Assembly: GCF_900114565.1 (NCBI RefSeq)
Contig: NZ_FOTM01000001.1
Location: 372,678-436,677 of the forward strand
Origin: Leifsonia sp. CL147
GTDB lineage: Bacteria > Actinomycetota > Actinomycetes > Actinomycetales > Microbacteriaceae
DNA length: 64,000 nucleotides
Direction of reading: 5' to 3'
The translations under genes and the position numbers were made by a program. The notes below the pieces were generated by a model. It saw nothing but the letters and a program-made list of their open reading frames with translations. It was not told the origin of the DNA and did not search any database. This document shows, piece by piece, positions 22,325-30,900 of the stretch; the stretch's first letter is position 1, and every line of letters starts with the position of its first letter.

Positions 22325-22612
22325 ATGAACGACATCAGCCTGACACCGGAGTCCATGCGTGGCACGGCAAGCAAGCTCGATGGCGGCCAGGGGGAGATCA
22401 AGGCTCTCCTGGCTCGTCTCCAGGGAGAGGTCAACAGCCTGCTCGGCAGCAACTTCGTCACGCAGAAGGCGTCGCCCGCCTTCGGAGAGGGCTACAGCAA
22501 GCTCAACTCCAGCATGGGCCAGGCCGTCGACGGCATCACCCAGATGACGGGCGCTCTGCGCAACATGGCGCAGTCCGCCGAGGACTGGGATGCGCAGAAC
22601 GCGCACAGCTGA
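22325..22612 (+). CDS. WXG100-family protein
   Basis: A 95-residue helical-hairpin protein of EsxA/B size. The first helix is MRGTASKLDGGQGEIKALLARLQGEV. The turn LLGSNFVTQKASPAFGEGY stands where WXG is expected but has no Trp. The second helix is MGQAVDGITQMTGALRNMAQSAEDWD, ending NAHS. No signal peptide. The ATG follows AAGAAAGG at 8-9 nt. It is monocistronic by appearance and has its own promoter with the shared palindrome, so it is probably the most abundant product of the cluster. Confidence 0.85.
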   Translation: MNDISLTPESMRGTASKLDGGQGEIKALLARLQGEVNSLLGSNFVTQKASPAFGEGYSKLNSSMGQAVDGITQMTGALRNMAQSAEDWDAQNAHS

Positions 22613-22692
22613 TCGCTTCGCGCATCGCGCGATCGGAGTGGGTGAACCGGACGGCCGGTTCGCCCACTTCGTGCATTGCGATCGGTGCTCGT

Positions 22693-22698
22693 TAGGCT
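22693..22698 (+). promoter_or_regulatory. -10 box of a leaderless promoter
   Basis: TAGGCT with a 7-nt gap to GTG 22706. No ribosome site fits in the gap. Confidence 0.55.
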
Positions 22699-22705
22699 GT
22701 GCCCC

Positions 22706-23545
22706 GTGAGTTCTCCGAATCGGACGAAGAAGCCGCCGCCGGCGCCGACGCGCTCCCGTCTTCTCCGGTTCGTGGACAGGACCGGGCCGACCGAGCTGCT
22801 CATCCTCGCTCTGACGGTGGCGGTCGGTGTGTGGAGCTGGCTGACCTACGTGGTGGCGCAGCCGCAGGACTTCACCGCCTTCGCCTGGATCTTCTTCGGC
22901 GCGAGCATCGTCGGCTCGTTGATGCAGGCGGTGATGTTCACGTTCGTGCGTGCATCGGGAACGTTCCGGGAGCGCGCGTCGCTCCGGTCGTTCTCGCAAT
23001 CGGGCTCGGGCTCGGGTGTCGTGTTCTGGGGTGTGCCGATCCTGTTCGCCATCGGTCTGCTGATCGTCACGCCGCCGTCCACTCCTGCGGCGGCGTTCGA
23101 CCCGTCGATGTCGATCTATCAGGTGATCCTCTTGCTGTCGGGATTGAGCCTGGCGGCCTGCCTCCTGGGAGGGTTCGCGCTGTTCGGTCTGGTCGTCCTC
23201 CCGGTGATGTGGATCATCGCCGGAGCGCTGCCCGAGCGCGCACCCGCGCCGGGGAGGCCCGCTGCGGCCATGTCGCGCGGTGAACTGGTGACCGGCGGCC
23301 TGCTGCTGTTCGCGGTCGCCGGCTTCGGCGTCTCGATGTACGCGGTGGCACCGGAGGTCACGGGCGGCGCGTTCGGCACCCGGTTGCGGATGCTCGAGCA
23401 GCTCGGTGCCCTGGTGACGCTCCGGGGCGACCTGCCGGCGTCCGCGATGGTCGTGATCTGCCTGGTGGCCATCGTCGTTCTCGTCGTGCTGAACAGTCGT
23501 TACGCAGCCCGTCGCGTCGGGGCGAGCAGGACCGCGCAGCGGTAG
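22706..23545 (+). CDS. Polytopic membrane protein of the T7-like cluster
   Basis: A 279-residue protein with six or seven hydrophobic helices: about residues 25-47, 55-80, 100-120, 135-155, 155-180, 190-215 and 245-265. The short N-terminal tail is rich in Pro, Lys and Arg (cytosolic). No known family motif is visible. Its place between the WXG-like gene and the phosphatase makes it a candidate membrane channel or scaffold, given that no EccD is present. GTG 22706 is chosen because of the -10 box 7 nt upstream. Confidence 0.78.
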   Translation: MSSPNRTKKPPPAPTRSRLLRFVDRTGPTELLILALTVAVGVWSWLTYVVAQPQDFTAFAWIFFGASIVGSLMQAVMFTFVRASGTFRERASLRSFSQSGSGSGVVFWGVPILFAIGLLIVTPPSTPAAAFDPSMSIYQVILLLSGLSLAACLLGGFALFGLVVLPVMWIIAGALPERAPAPGRPAAAMSRGELVTGGLLLFAVAGFGVSMYAVAPEVTGGAFGTRLRMLEQLGALVTLRGDLPASAMVVICLVAIVVLVVLNSRYAARRVGASRTAQR

Positions 23546-23563
23546 CAGGCCGGGAGCGGACGG

Positions 23564-24379
23564 ATGAATGCTGTGATCGATGTCAGCGCCCGCACCGATG
23601 TGGGGGCGGTGCGCCGGGTGAACGAAGACAGTCTGGTGGCGCGCCACCCGCTCTATCTCGTCGCAGACGGCATGGGTGGACACGCGCGCGGCGATGCGGC
23701 GAGCCAGACGGCGGCGGCCACGATGGCGCGGCTGCTCCCGGCGTCCTCGACGCCCACTCCCGATGACGTCCTCGATGCGATCAGGAGCGCCAATCGCGAG
23801 GTCCGCGCCCTCTCGCAGGCGGGCGCCTCCGGAGAGGCGGTCGCCGGAACCACCTTGAGCGGTGTCGTGGCCGTGCGGATCCCCAGCACGGGCGAATCGG
23901 GCTGGCTCGTCGTCAACGTGGGCGACTCGAGGGTGTATTCCTGGGACGGACGCGCCCTGCGCCAGCTCAGTCACGATCACTCGGCAGTGCAGGACCTCGT
24001 GGACTCGGGGATGATCTCGCCCGCGGAAGCGGCACACCATCCCGAGCGCAATGTGATCACGCGAGCGCTGGGCGCCGCCGACTCCGTCGAGGTCGATGCG
24101 CTGCTGGTGCCGGTCACCGGCCGTCAGTCCTTCCTCATCTGCTCGGACGGCGTGACGAAAGAGCTTCCGGATGAGCAGATCGCCCGGATCCTCGCCGATT
24201 CGCCGGCCGGTGCGCTCGCCGACGCGCTCGTCGAGGCTGCGGTTCTGGCGGGCGCCCGGGACAACGTGACGGCGATCGTGGTTGAATCGGTGTCGGGCGA
24301 CGCGGAGCAAGCATCGCTCGAGACAGCCGATCGTCCGGGGGAGGACGCTTTCCTTGAGGACACCAGACCACGGAGATAG
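23564..24379 (+). CDS. PP2C-family protein phosphatase
   Basis: A 271-residue metal-dependent Ser/Thr phosphatase. ARTDVGAVRRVNEDS, VADGMGGHARGD (metal ligand D35), AGTTLSGV, VVNVGDSRVYSWD, LSHDHSAVQDLV, ITRALG, FLICSDGVTKEL and ARDNVTAIVV are the PPM motifs in order. No membrane helix is seen, unlike PstP. It reverses phosphorylation by the kinase two genes downstream and is likely to act on the phosphothreonine ligands of the FHA proteins around it. Confidence 0.95.
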   Translation: MNAVIDVSARTDVGAVRRVNEDSLVARHPLYLVADGMGGHARGDAASQTAAATMARLLPASSTPTPDDVLDAIRSANREVRALSQAGASGEAVAGTTLSGVVAVRIPSTGESGWLVVNVGDSRVYSWDGRALRQLSHDHSAVQDLVDSGMISPAEAAHHPERNVITRALGAADSVEVDALLVPVTGRQSFLICSDGVTKELPDEQIARILADSPAGALADALVEAAVLAGARDNVTAIVVESVSGDAEQASLETADRPGEDAFLEDTRPRR

Positions 24380-24391
24380 GAAAAGAGCGTT

Positions 24392-25498
24392 GTGGTCGAA
24401 GTGAGACAGTCGACCGCCGGGGGATGGGTGGTCGTGGCGGTTCAGGACCGGGTGCTGCTCGCTGAAGTGGGCGAGTCCGCGACCGCCGAGACGGTGACCG
24501 TCCTGCTGGACACGCTGCGCGGCGCCGACGCCTTCGAGCGCACGATCGAGAGGCTGACGGCTCAGGGGCTGGTGGCGACGCCGGCCTTCGCGTTGGTCGA
24601 CCGGGATGCCGGGTCGACCGTGCGGTGTGTGCTCCGCGGGCCGGTCCTCTTGCGGGTGACGACCGCTGAGTGGCTGCGCGAGGTGCGTGCCGAGCAGGTC
24701 TCGACCTGGCTCGAGACGACGATCGCCGGCGTGACCTCGTTCCGCGTCTCGGTCGTCGGTGCCGTCGCGGAGGGCGTCGGCGCCCTCCCACTGGTCGAGG
24801 GAGCAGTGTGGGCGGTCGAAGCCGGCACGGTGGAGGCGTCGCTCGAGGATGCCACGGTGGTGGTGGCGCCGCGGGTACGCTCGCAGACTCCGGCCGTCCC
24901 TGCGGTCCCGGCTGTCCCGGTCCTCGCCGCGGAGGCCCCCGCGCAGCTCGCCGAAGCGACGATCGCCGACCCCGCTGTCCTCGACACCCCCGACGTGACG
25001 CTGTTGCGCGGCGCGGAGAGCCACGACGACGCCGAACCGGCCGAGTCGGCAGAACCGGGTGACCACGACGGCCTGACCATCATGTCGAGCGAGCTCGGCG
25101 GACGTCGCAGCGTCGCACCGCCGGCCGCCGACCCTCGGCCGCCGATGAAGGCCTCGCCACGCTATTTCGTGGAGCTGGCCGACGGGCGGCGCGAGGACCT
25201 CGCCGTCCCCATCGTGGTGGGCCGGGCGCCGAGCGCCGATTCGGCCTCCCGGTCGGCGCATCCTCGTCTGGTGGTCGTCCCGAGTGCCGAGCAGGACATC
25301 TCGCGCAGCCACGTGCTGGTCGCTGTCGAGGGGGACACCGTCGTCGTCACCGACCTGCACTCGCGGAACGGCACGGTCGTCGTCAACCCCGGCGCGCAGC
25401 CGCAGAAGCTGCGACGGGGCGAACCGACCGCGCTGATCGTCGGTTCGGCGATCGATCTGGGTGACGGCGTCGTCATGACGGTGGGCGCTGAGTCGTGA
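24392..25498 (+). CDS. FHA-domain protein
   Basis: A 368-residue cytosolic protein. Residues 1-170 form an unrecognised N-terminal domain (VVVAVQDRVLLAEVGES...). A Pro/Ala-rich and then acidic linker follows (about 165-240). The C-terminal FHA domain (about 250-365) has VVGRAPSADS, DISRSHVLV and SRNGTVVV, so phosphothreonine binding looks intact. The GTG start follows AGGAAAAGAG. The end overlaps the kinase start at GTGA, so it is probably a direct partner or substrate of that kinase. Confidence 0.9.
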   Translation: MVEVRQSTAGGWVVVAVQDRVLLAEVGESATAETVTVLLDTLRGADAFERTIERLTAQGLVATPAFALVDRDAGSTVRCVLRGPVLLRVTTAEWLREVRAEQVSTWLETTIAGVTSFRVSVVGAVAEGVGALPLVEGAVWAVEAGTVEASLEDATVVVAPRVRSQTPAVPAVPAVPVLAAEAPAQLAEATIADPAVLDTPDVTLLRGAESHDDAEPAESAEPGDHDGLTIMSSELGGRRSVAPPAADPRPPMKASPRYFVELADGRREDLAVPIVVGRAPSADSASRSAHPRLVVVPSAEQDISRSHVLVAVEGDTVVVTDLHSRNGTVVVNPGAQPQKLRRGEPTALIVGSAIDLGDGVVMTVGAES

Positions 25499-27126
25499 AG
25501 CGCTCCCCGTCGGTCGCCCCTGAACTGCCCGGCTATCGCTTCGTGCGGCTCCTCGGCTCGGGCGGTTTCTCCGACGTGTTCCTCTACGATCAGCAGCTCC
25601 CGCGGCGCAAGGTCGCGGTGAAGGTGCTGCTGGCGGAGAACCTCGACGAGTCGACGCGCGCGCGGTTCGTGACCGAGGCCAACGTGATGGCGCAGCTGTC
25701 GACGCACCCGTTCATCGTGACGATCCATCACGCGGCTGTGGCGGCCGACGACCGACCGTACTTCGTGATGGAGTACTGCTCAGGCCCCTCCCTGGCGGAC
25801 CGCTACAAGCGGGAAGTCTTCAGCGTGGAGGATGCGCTGCGCACCGGCGTGCGCCTGTCGAGTGCCATCGCCACCGCTCACAGCGTGGGCATCCTGCACC
25901 GCGACATCAAGCCCGCGAACGTGCTGACCAACGACTACGGCTGGCCCGCCCTCACCGACTTCGGCATCTCCTCGGCGCTCGAGGAGGAGTTGCCGGTGCA
26001 TACGACCTCGCTCCGGGAGCTCCAGCGCGAGGCGCGCGAGGTGGAGAGCAGCGGAAGCCGGGGGGTCGGCCTGAGCGTTCCGTGGTCGCCGCCGGAGATG
26101 TTCGAGGACGAGCCGCGGCCGGATGTCCGTTCCGATGTGTTCTCTCTCGCGGCGACCATCTACACCCTCCTCGCCGGGCGCACACCGTTCGAGATCCCGG
26201 GGCGATCGAACGGAAGCCTCGACCTCATCGGACGCATCGAGCGGGGCGCGATCACGCGGCTGGATCGGGCCGACGTGCCCCCGACCCTCGTCGCGGTGTT
26301 GCAGAAGGGGATGGCGACGGATCCCGGGAGCAGGTTCGGTTCGGCCGTCGACTTCGCTCGGGCGCTGCAGCGCGTCGAACTGGAACTGGGCTACGCCCCG
26401 ACGGCCATCGATGTGCCCCACCTCGCGGTCGCGGCGCAGCCCCGCACCGACGACGAGCCGGAGGATGAGACCCGCGCGCGCTCGGTCGTCACGGTGGAGG
26501 CGCAGAAAGCGCAGCCGGAACGCATCGAGGTCCCCCCGCTGCCCCCGAAGGACCTCGACGTCACCCAGCGGCGGGCCCCGGCGCCGGTGGTCTTTCACGC
26601 CACCCCGCACGAGGAACGGACGGTCGCGCGGCCGGAGGCCGTCGCTGCGGTGCAAGCGCCCGCTGAACCTGCTTCGCTGACGGCTCCGGCTTCCGCAGCG
26701 GCGCGCTCGCGTCGGCCCATGCTTCTCGGCGTCGCAGGCGTCGTCGTCCTTGCCGTCGTCGTGGGTGCCGGTGCGCTCATCTCCACGGTGCTGCCGACGC
26801 CGGCGGTGGCCCCGGCCGCATCCACGGGTGGAGGCGACTCCGGTGGCGGGAGCATCGACGTGTCGGTCGTGCCCGACGCCGAGCTGGTGTCCGCGAAGGC
26901 GTCGCCCGACGGAACGAGCGTGGCCTTCGTATGGAAGAACCCGAAACCGAAGCCCGGTGACCAGTACCAATGGGTGCAAGAGGGCACCACCGACCCACCG
27001 GCCGTCACCGCCCGGCCGCAGGCGACGGTCACCGGTCTCACGCCCGGAGCCCGGGTCTGCATCGACGTGACCGTGATCCGCGACGGACGAACGTCCGCCA
27101 ACCCGCTGAGGGCGTGTTCCTCGTGA
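25495..27126 (+). CDS. Membrane-anchored Ser/Thr protein kinase
   Basis: A 543-residue Hanks-type kinase. The glycine loop is LGSGGFSDVFLYD, the ATP lysine is in VAVKVLL (K43), the catalytic loop is HRDIKPAN (D137) and the metal motif is DFGIS (D155). The kinase domain ends near 290. A juxtamembrane linker (300-400) leads to one membrane helix (about 406-430) and a small outside domain (about 450-543). That domain is FN3-like with two Cys near the end, not PASTA repeats. So the sensor differs from PknB, and its ligand is unknown. GTG 25495 overlaps the FHA gene. The stop overlaps the next FHA gene. Confidence 0.94.
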   Translation: MKRSPSVAPELPGYRFVRLLGSGGFSDVFLYDQQLPRRKVAVKVLLAENLDESTRARFVTEANVMAQLSTHPFIVTIHHAAVAADDRPYFVMEYCSGPSLADRYKREVFSVEDALRTGVRLSSAIATAHSVGILHRDIKPANVLTNDYGWPALTDFGISSALEEELPVHTTSLRELQREAREVESSGSRGVGLSVPWSPPEMFEDEPRPDVRSDVFSLAATIYTLLAGRTPFEIPGRSNGSLDLIGRIERGAITRLDRADVPPTLVAVLQKGMATDPGSRFGSAVDFARALQRVELELGYAPTAIDVPHLAVAAQPRTDDEPEDETRARSVVTVEAQKAQPERIEVPPLPPKDLDVTQRRAPAPVVFHATPHEERTVARPEAVAAVQAPAEPASLTAPASAAARSRRPMLLGVAGVVVLAVVVGAGALISTVLPTPAVAPAASTGGGDSGGGSIDVSVVPDAELVSAKASPDGTSVAFVWKNPKPKPGDQYQWVQEGTTDPPAVTARPQATVTGLTPGARVCIDVTVIRDGRTSANPLRACSS

Positions 27127-27830
27127 GGCCCCTGACCATCGACTTCTGCGGCGAGCTCCACACCGTCGACGGGGAGCGCGAGTTCGGCATCGGACGCGAA
27201 TCCGACTTGACGATCGACGACAACCCCTACCTGCACCGCAGATTCCTCAGCATCTACAGCGACTTCGGGATGTGGTGGCTGGCGAACGTCGGCACGCTGC
27301 TGACTGCGACGGTGACCGACGCGACCGGGACGGTGCAGGCGTGGCTCGCTCCCGGAGCGAAGCTCCCGATCGTCTTCCAGACCATGTACGTGATCTTCAG
27401 CGCGGGCTCCACGACGTACGACTTCACGATCCGCAGCGAGGAGGACTTCTTCAACACCTCGCTTCCGCTGAACGCGTCGGCCGGGTCGACCACGATCCTC
27501 CCCGTGAGTCTCACGACCAGTCAGCGTCAGCTCATCGTCGCTCTCGCCGAGCACGTGCTCACGCAGTCGGTGCCCGGAAGGGGGACCATTCCGACGTCGG
27601 CCGAGGCCGCGGCGCGACTGGGCTGGAGCATGACGACGTTCAATCGCAAGCTCGACAACGTCTGCGACAAGCTGGACAAGATCGGCGTGGCCGGGCTGCG
27701 CGGTGGCCGCGGGAAGCTCGCGACCAATCGACGCGGCCGCCTGGTCGAGTACGCGGTGGCCACGCATCTGGTCTCTGCGGAGGACCTTCCCCTGCTGGAT
27801 GCGGCGCCCGCGGCCTCCACCGAAGCGTGA
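27123..27830 (+). CDS. FHA domain fused to a winged-helix-like DNA-binding domain
   Basis: A 235-residue cytosolic protein. Residues 1-110 form a divergent FHA domain: FGIGRESDLTIDDN and LHRRFLSIYSD keep the GR and the R in the second loop, but the usual SxxH is LHRRF. Residues 125-215 have a helix-turn-helix look: LTTSQRQLIVALAEHVL, TSAEAAARLGWSMTTFNRKLDNV and a basic wing (GRGKLATNRRGRL). This is a plausible phospho-controlled transcription factor made directly after the kinase (GTGA overlap). It is my best guess for the factor that reads the shared 16-bp palindrome, which is inference. Confidence 0.78.
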   Translation: MRPLTIDFCGELHTVDGEREFGIGRESDLTIDDNPYLHRRFLSIYSDFGMWWLANVGTLLTATVTDATGTVQAWLAPGAKLPIVFQTMYVIFSAGSTTYDFTIRSEEDFFNTSLPLNASAGSTTILPVSLTTSQRQLIVALAEHVLTQSVPGRGTIPTSAEAAARLGWSMTTFNRKLDNVCDKLDKIGVAGLRGGRGKLATNRRGRLVEYAVATHLVSAEDLPLLDAAPAASTEA

Positions 27831-27908
27831 CCCCAAAGACCTCGCATGTTAGCGTGGGGGAGTTCGTGGCGGTATTCGCCTGTTCAGGTTCAGCGGGGGT
27901 TCTGAGAC

Positions 27909-30900
27909 GTGGGTGGGGTTTCGTCCTGGGTGCAGGGCCGCAAGACCGTCGCCTCCATCGCTGCCATCGCGTTGATCGCCGGAATCCCCCTGACGATCGC
28001 CGTGCTGCACAAGGGGTTCCCGGTCAGCGCCGTCAACCTCGACACACGTGACGTCTGGGTGACCAACGGCGAGAAGCTGCTCGGCGGTCGCCTCAACCAT
28101 CAGATCGACGAACTGGACGCGGCTGTGGCGGGCTCGTCGCCGAAGCTCGACGTGCTGCAGGACGGCGGCGCCTATTTTCTGACCGACCCGGCCCAGGGCA
28201 CGGTGAATCGCATCGACCCGGCCTTCGTGTCGCTGGTCGACAAGATCCAGGTGCCGGAGAACTCCCAGTTCGGTTACGGTGCGAACACCCTCAGCGTCCT
28301 CTCGCCCGATGGAAGACTCTGGGTTCTGGATGCGGCCGGCCGCCTCGACTTCGACAAGACGAAGACCAAGCCGACAGCGGCGCTCGGCACGGGCGCGAGG
28401 ATCGCGGTGAGCAAATCCGGCACGACGTTCGCCGTCTCGCCGGAGAAGAAGGCTCTCTACACCGTCGACCACCCGGGAGCGGCCCCGGCGAAGTCGTCGT
28501 TCCCTGCTCTGGAGGCGTTTCAGCTCACCGCGGTCGGAGACCAGCCGGTCGTGCTGGACACCAAGGCGAACGACATCGTGAAGGCGGACGGCTCGAGGTT
28601 TGCGCTTCCGGCGAAGGGGGTGCGCCTCCAGCAGCCGAGCGACGGGGGCTCGTCGGTCGTGGTCGCCGGTGCGGACGGTCTGATGACGGTGCCGCTGGCC
28701 GGCGGCGACGTCACGGAGCAGGCGAGCGGGGCGAAGGGCGCGCAGGATTCTTCGTCCGACGTGTCGGCGCCGGTCCGGCTGGGAACCTGTTCGTACGGCG
28801 CCTGGTCCTCGACCGGCCGCTACCTGTATGCCTGCGACGGGCGGAAGCCGGTCTCGGTGCAGATCGACCAGTCGGTGACAGGTGACGCGCTCGAATTCCG
28901 CGTGAACCACGGAGTCATCGCCCTCAACAACCTGCGCAACGGCAACGCGTGGGTCGTGTCCTCCGACATGCGGCTGGTGCAGAACTGGGCCCAGGTGAAA
29001 CCCAATGACACGACAGTGCAGGGAACGGCCGGCCAGGAGAAGCCGGTGCAGCAGTCCTACGCCGACACGCTCGCGCAGCGTTCCGCGAACAACCGGCCGC
29101 CGGTCGCGGTCAACGACCAATTCGGCGTGCGGCCGGGGCGCACGACGCTGCTTCCCGTGCTCGCCAACGACTCGGATCCGGATGGCGACATCCTGACGAT
29201 CACCGATGTCCCGACGCTGCCTCCCGCCCAAGGCCGGCTCGACCTCGTCGAGGGCGACCGCTCCATCCAGTTCACTCCGGCCGACGGCAGCAACGGAACG
29301 ATCTCCTTCCGGTATTCGATCAGCGACGGCCGCGGGGGAACGGCCTCCGCGCAGGTGGACGCCACGATCCGCCCGATCGACCTGAATGCGGCGCCCGTCT
29401 CGACCCGCACCAGCAACACGCAGGTCGAGCTCGGGCAGTCGATCTCGTACAACGTCCTGAACGACTGGATCGACCCGGACGGCGACGATATCTACCTGGT
29501 GGGGGCCGCTTCCACCTCCGGGGACAGTGTGCAGTTCAGCCCGGACGGAACGATCACGTTCCTGAGCACCACGGGTCAGACGGGCTCGAAAGAGGTCACC
29601 TTCACCGTCTCGGACGGCCGGGCGAGCGCGACGGGGAGCCTCCTGGTGACCGTCAAACCGTCCGGCAGCCTCGATCCGATCGCGGTGCCGGACTCGGCGA
29701 CGGCCTTCGTCGGCCAGCCGGTCACGATCAAACCCCTCGCCAACGACGTGTCGCCCTCCGGCGATCCGCTCACGCTGGTCGGCATCGCCACGGACGCGGG
29801 ATCCGGACTCACCGCCACGGCCGATGCCACACGGCAGACCGTCGGCCTCGTCGCCGCCACCGAGGGGACGTACTACGCCACCTACACGCTCGGCGCCGGC
29901 GCGAAGTCAACCAAGGGCCTCATCCGGGTGGACGTGTCGTCCGGAGCCGCGGGCGACGCGCCGCCGATCGCGGTGAAGGATGTCGCCTATCTGCGGCCCG
30001 GCGAACCGGTGGACGTTCCCGTGCTCGACAACGACGTGTCGCCGGTCGGCCGCGTCCTGGTGCTGCAGTCGGTGAAGCCGGCCGACCCGGCCAGCGGTCT
30101 CAACATCGAAGTCCTGGCGAACTCGATCGTGCGGATCACGTCGCCCACCGTCCTCCCGGCGCAGGCGCAACTCAGCTACACCGTCTCCGACGGCTACCAC
30201 ACGGCCTCGGCGGGCATCACGGTCGTGCCCATCCCGCCGCTCGTGGTGCACCAGCCGCCGATCGCCGTCGACGACGTGGCCACCGTCCGCGCCGGCGACA
30301 TCGCGACAGTGCCCGTGCTCGCGAACGACTACTCGCCCGACAAGGAGCCGTTCACGCTCGATCCGGCGCTGGTGAAGTCGGCCGACATGGGCAACGGAGC
30401 GGCCGCATTCGTGAGCGGCAAGAACGTGCGCTACCAGGCGCCCGACCAGCCCGGCCAGTACTCGGTCACCTACGGCATCACCGACAAGTTCAAACAGACC
30501 TCGACCGCGACGGTCACGTTCGTCGTGCTCGCGAGGGGCGGCGCCAACGACCGGGCTCCGGAGCCGCAAGCGCTCACCGGGCGCGCGTTCGCCGGGTCCT
30601 TCGTGACCATCGACGTCCCGCTGGACGGAATCGACCCTGACGGCGATTCGGTGAGCCTGGCCGGCATCGCCACGCAGCCGACGCTCGGGCGCATCTCGGC
30701 GACGAGCAGTACCTCCTTCACCTACGACGCCTATCCGGGTTCGGCCGGGACCGACTCGTTCACGTACAAAGTCGTCGACACCTACGGCAAGACGGCGACC
30801 GGCACGGTTCGCATCGGCGTCGTCAAGCGGCCGGATGCGGTTCAGCCGCCCATCGCGGTCAACGATACCGTCGAGGTGAAGCCCGGAAAGGTCGCCTCGG

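Noticed and set aside
22267-22695. Longer frame overlapping the second WXG100 gene
   Set aside because: It lies in another frame of a gene with clear WXG100 layout and ribosome site, and its product is low-complexity.
27855-27873. Possible fourth copy of the 16-bp palindrome before the giant surface protein gene
   Set aside because: Only the left half (GTGGGGGAGT) resembles the motif. The right arm is missing and no -10 box lies at the shared distance.
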